A DNA stretch of 18,598 nt from Acidobacteriota bacterium. Its GTDB lineage: Bacteria; Acidobacteriota; Terriglobia; UBA7540. The stretch's first letter is position 1, and every line of letters begins with the position of its first letter. Both the position numbers and the translations under genes were made by a program. The notes under the pieces were generated by a model. The model had not been told where the DNA came from, searched no databases, and was given only the letters and a program-made list of their open reading frames with translations. Where the stretch lies: positions 1-18,598 of the forward strand of contig QHZK01000092.1 in the NCBI GenBank assembly GCA_003224635.1. The letters run 5' to 3'. Below are positions 17,158 to 18,598 of this stretch, one piece after another.

Positions 17158-17535
17158 ATGTATTGCCGGAATTGCGCTCACCAACTCCCTGACGAGGCGC
17201 AATTTTGCACTTCATGCGGCCAACGTCCCGGGGAAGGCACGCGCTATTGCTGGTCCTGCGGGGCAGAACCGGTTCCGAGCGCCGAGATTTGCGTGAAGTG
17301 TGGCGTGAGACTCACAAGGATGGGGCAGATGGGGCAGAAGGATTGGCTTGTAGCCTTGCTCCTGTCAATCCTGGTCGGCACCCTGGGCGTCGATCGCTTT
17401 TACCTCGGGTACGTAGGGCTGGGTGTTCTGAAGCTCTTGACGCTAGGAGGATTCGGCATCTGGACCCTGGTCGATATCATCCTCATTGCCACGAACAAGC
17501 TTCCCGACGGGCAAGGCAACCCTCTTCGCAAATGA
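17158..17535 (+). CDS. Double zinc ribbon TM2 domain membrane protein
   Basis: ATG 17158 is preferred over GTG 17149: AAGGGGG lies 8-9 nt upstream and the product begins directly with MYCRNC. The 125-aa protein has two zinc ribbons, C3/C6/C17/C20 and C31/C34/C45/C48. A TM2 domain follows (about 62-118) with two membrane helices, WLVALLLSILVGTLGVD and LLTLGGFGIWTLVDIILIAT. The conserved GVDRFYLGY in the turn between the helices is the TM2 signature. Zinc-ribbon/TM2 fusions are common in bacteria, but their role is not established. It sits divergent from two other small zinc-site genes and 61 nt upstream of a polysaccharide-ligase-type gene with no obvious terminator between them, so the two could be co-transcribed. 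Confidence 0.92.
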   Translation: MYCRNCAHQLPDEAQFCTSCGQRPGEGTRYCWSCGAEPVPSAEICVKCGVRLTRMGQMGQKDWLVALLLSILVGTLGVDRFYLGYVGLGVLKLLTLGGFGIWTLVDIILIATNKLPDGQGNPLRK

Positions 17536-17596
17536 TCGATGGGTAGGCCTCGGAGCTTGAATTCCTCATTCGGACAGCATACATTCTAGCAATCGA

Positions 17597-18598
17597 GTGA
17601 CGAGCTTACGCGAACTCACCGCACCCGCGCGCGCCGCGCTGCCGGCAGCAAGCCTCGCCCGTTGGGCTTCCATATTTTTCAGCTTGTCGGTGCTGACCTT
17701 CCTGATTTCGCTGGCGGCCGCAGAAGCCTTCCTCGCCGCAGCCTCGGTTGCCTACTTTGCTCACCTGCTGCGTGATCGGCCCGCGGTCAGATTCCCGCCC
17801 GTCAAGATCCCATTGGCTCTGTTCTGTTTGACGACGCTGGTTTCGGTCGGGTATGCCGCCAATCCCGCCGCCGGTGGGTTTGCGGTGCGCAAGCTCGCGC
17901 TCTTTTGGATTCTGTTGCTCGCGGCCAATCTGATCGTCAGCGCCGCCCACCTGGTTGCGCTTTACAAGGCGTTGTTTCTAGAGTCGGCGCTGGCAGGGCT
18001 GGTGGCCACGGCGCAGTTCGGGCGCGAATATCGGACCGTTCGAGCGCTCCACTCTGATCGCGTTTACTCTTACATGACTACGGAGCGCATCTCCGGCTTC
18101 ATGGGCCACTGGATGAACTTCGGCGGGCAACAGATGCTGATATTCGCCGCGCTGGCTGCCTTCCTGCTGTTGGGTGCCCGGCCGGCGCCGGACCCGCCCG
18201 CGTCTCGAGCCCCGAGATCCGCGTCCCGAGGTTGGTGGGTGGTCCTGACGATGGTCGCGCTTTCCATCGTCCTCAATTTCACCCGCGGCGTGTGGCTCGG
18301 ATGCTTCGTCGCAACTTTGTACCTGGTGGGACGCTGGAGGCCGCGCTGGCTGTGGACGCTGCCAGTCCTGCTGGTCTTGGGCTACCTCGCGGCCCCATCC
18401 CTGGTGCGGCAACGCGTGAACGTTCTGCGCCATCCCGGGAGCGACCCGGCCCTCGCCATCCGCTTCGAAATGTGGGACGTCGGACTGCGCATGGTGGCGA
18501 GGCATCCGTGGGTCGGCGTGGGTCCGAACAACATCGAGCAGGTCTACCGGCTTTACCTGCCCCCGGGAAGAGCGGCCCTGGCGGGCTACCACGAACAC
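17597..18598 (+). CDS. O-antigen ligase family protein (Wzy/WaaL-like), 3' end outside window
   Basis: An open frame of 334 codons runs from GTG 17597 to the window edge without a stop; the frame is open back to 17561. No good Shine-Dalgarno precedes GTG 17597, so the start is uncertain. The product is a polytopic membrane protein with hydrophobic segments at about residues 25-58, 67-85, 92-130, then after position 180 and again around 215-270. Family features are FTRGVWLG and the Wzy_C block: RFEMWDVGLRMVARHPWVGVGPNN, then a Tyr-rich stretch ending GYHEH, where the periplasmic loop with the catalytic His normally lies. Such proteins polymerise or ligate glycan to lipid carriers, or glycosylate proteins, at the periplasmic face. 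Which of these it does cannot be told. Confidence 0.85.
   Translation, partial: MTSLRELTAPARAALPAASLARWASIFFSLSVLTFLISLAAAEAFLAAASVAYFAHLLRDRPAVRFPPVKIPLALFCLTTLVSVGYAANPAAGGFAVRKLALFWILLLAANLIVSAAHLVALYKALFLESALAGLVATAQFGREYRTVRALHSDRVYSYMTTERISGFMGHWMNFGGQQMLIFAALAAFLLLGARPAPDPPASRAPRSASRGWWVVLTMVALSIVLNFTRGVWLGCFVATLYLVGRWRPRWLWTLPVLLVLGYLAAPSLVRQRVNVLRHPGSDPALAIRFEMWDVGLRMVARHPWVGVGPNNIEQVYRLYLPPGRAALAGYHEH

Noticed and set aside
17606..18598. Minus-strand open frames under the O-antigen ligase gene (17606-17950, 17978-18598)
   Set aside because: The plus frame encodes a continuous membrane protein with the Wzy_C signature; the minus frames are Gln/Arg/Gly-rich shadows.

Overview
The window is high-GC bacterial DNA. 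The gene families point to an Acidobacteriota genome or a close relative. These are a very large TonB-dependent receptor with an N-terminal carboxypeptidase-regulatory-like domain, a DUF1501 protein, a YncE-propeller/phosphoesterase fusion, and a secreted phosphatase carrying PKD and choice-of-anchor-D repeats. This assignment is inferred from family content; there is no rRNA or other taxonomic marker in the window. I see no tRNA, CRISPR array, intact transposon or phage gene.

Layout. Positions 1-869 hold the 3' end of a DUF1501 gene (+). It converges, across a compact 54-bp palindromic element, on a 1167-aa TonB-dependent receptor (-, 991-4494). A 456-bp divergent promoter region separates the receptor from a secreted serine hydrolase of the class C beta-lactamase fold (+, 4951-6306). 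A TrmO/TsaA-type tRNA methyltransferase (+, 6427-6915) and the Lon protease (+, 7226-9649) follow. Positions 9650-10152 carry no convincing gene, but hold a 19-bp tandem repeat and an imperfect inverted repeat.

From 10153 to 15730 two exported phosphatase-type enzymes lie back to back. On the minus strand is a purple-acid-phosphatase-like metallophosphoesterase with all five motif blocks, flanked by Ig-like, PKD and anchor-D domains. On the plus strand is a YVTN-propeller/alkaline-phosphatase-superfamily protein. The 349 bp between them hold two small minus-strand ORFs of 42 and 36 codons, each with a strong Shine-Dalgarno sequence. They also hold a plus-oriented terminator-like hairpin inside the first small ORF, and a TATAAT box only 9 nt upstream of the plus-strand ATG, which suggests a leaderless or near-leaderless mRNA. 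Together the pair suggests organic-phosphate scavenging, but no Pho-type control sequence was recognised.

The last 3 kb hold a minus-strand two-gene operon and a plus-strand gene. The operon encodes a 207-aa protein with a CCHC zinc site, an acidic linker and a GRAM/PH-like C-terminus, followed by a 62-aa CX2C-X16-CX2C protein. The plus-strand gene encodes a double-zinc-ribbon TM2 membrane protein and has a near-consensus promoter. The window ends inside an O-antigen-ligase-family membrane protein (17597 onward). The three small zinc-site proteins side by side, two of them unassigned, are the least explained gene content here.
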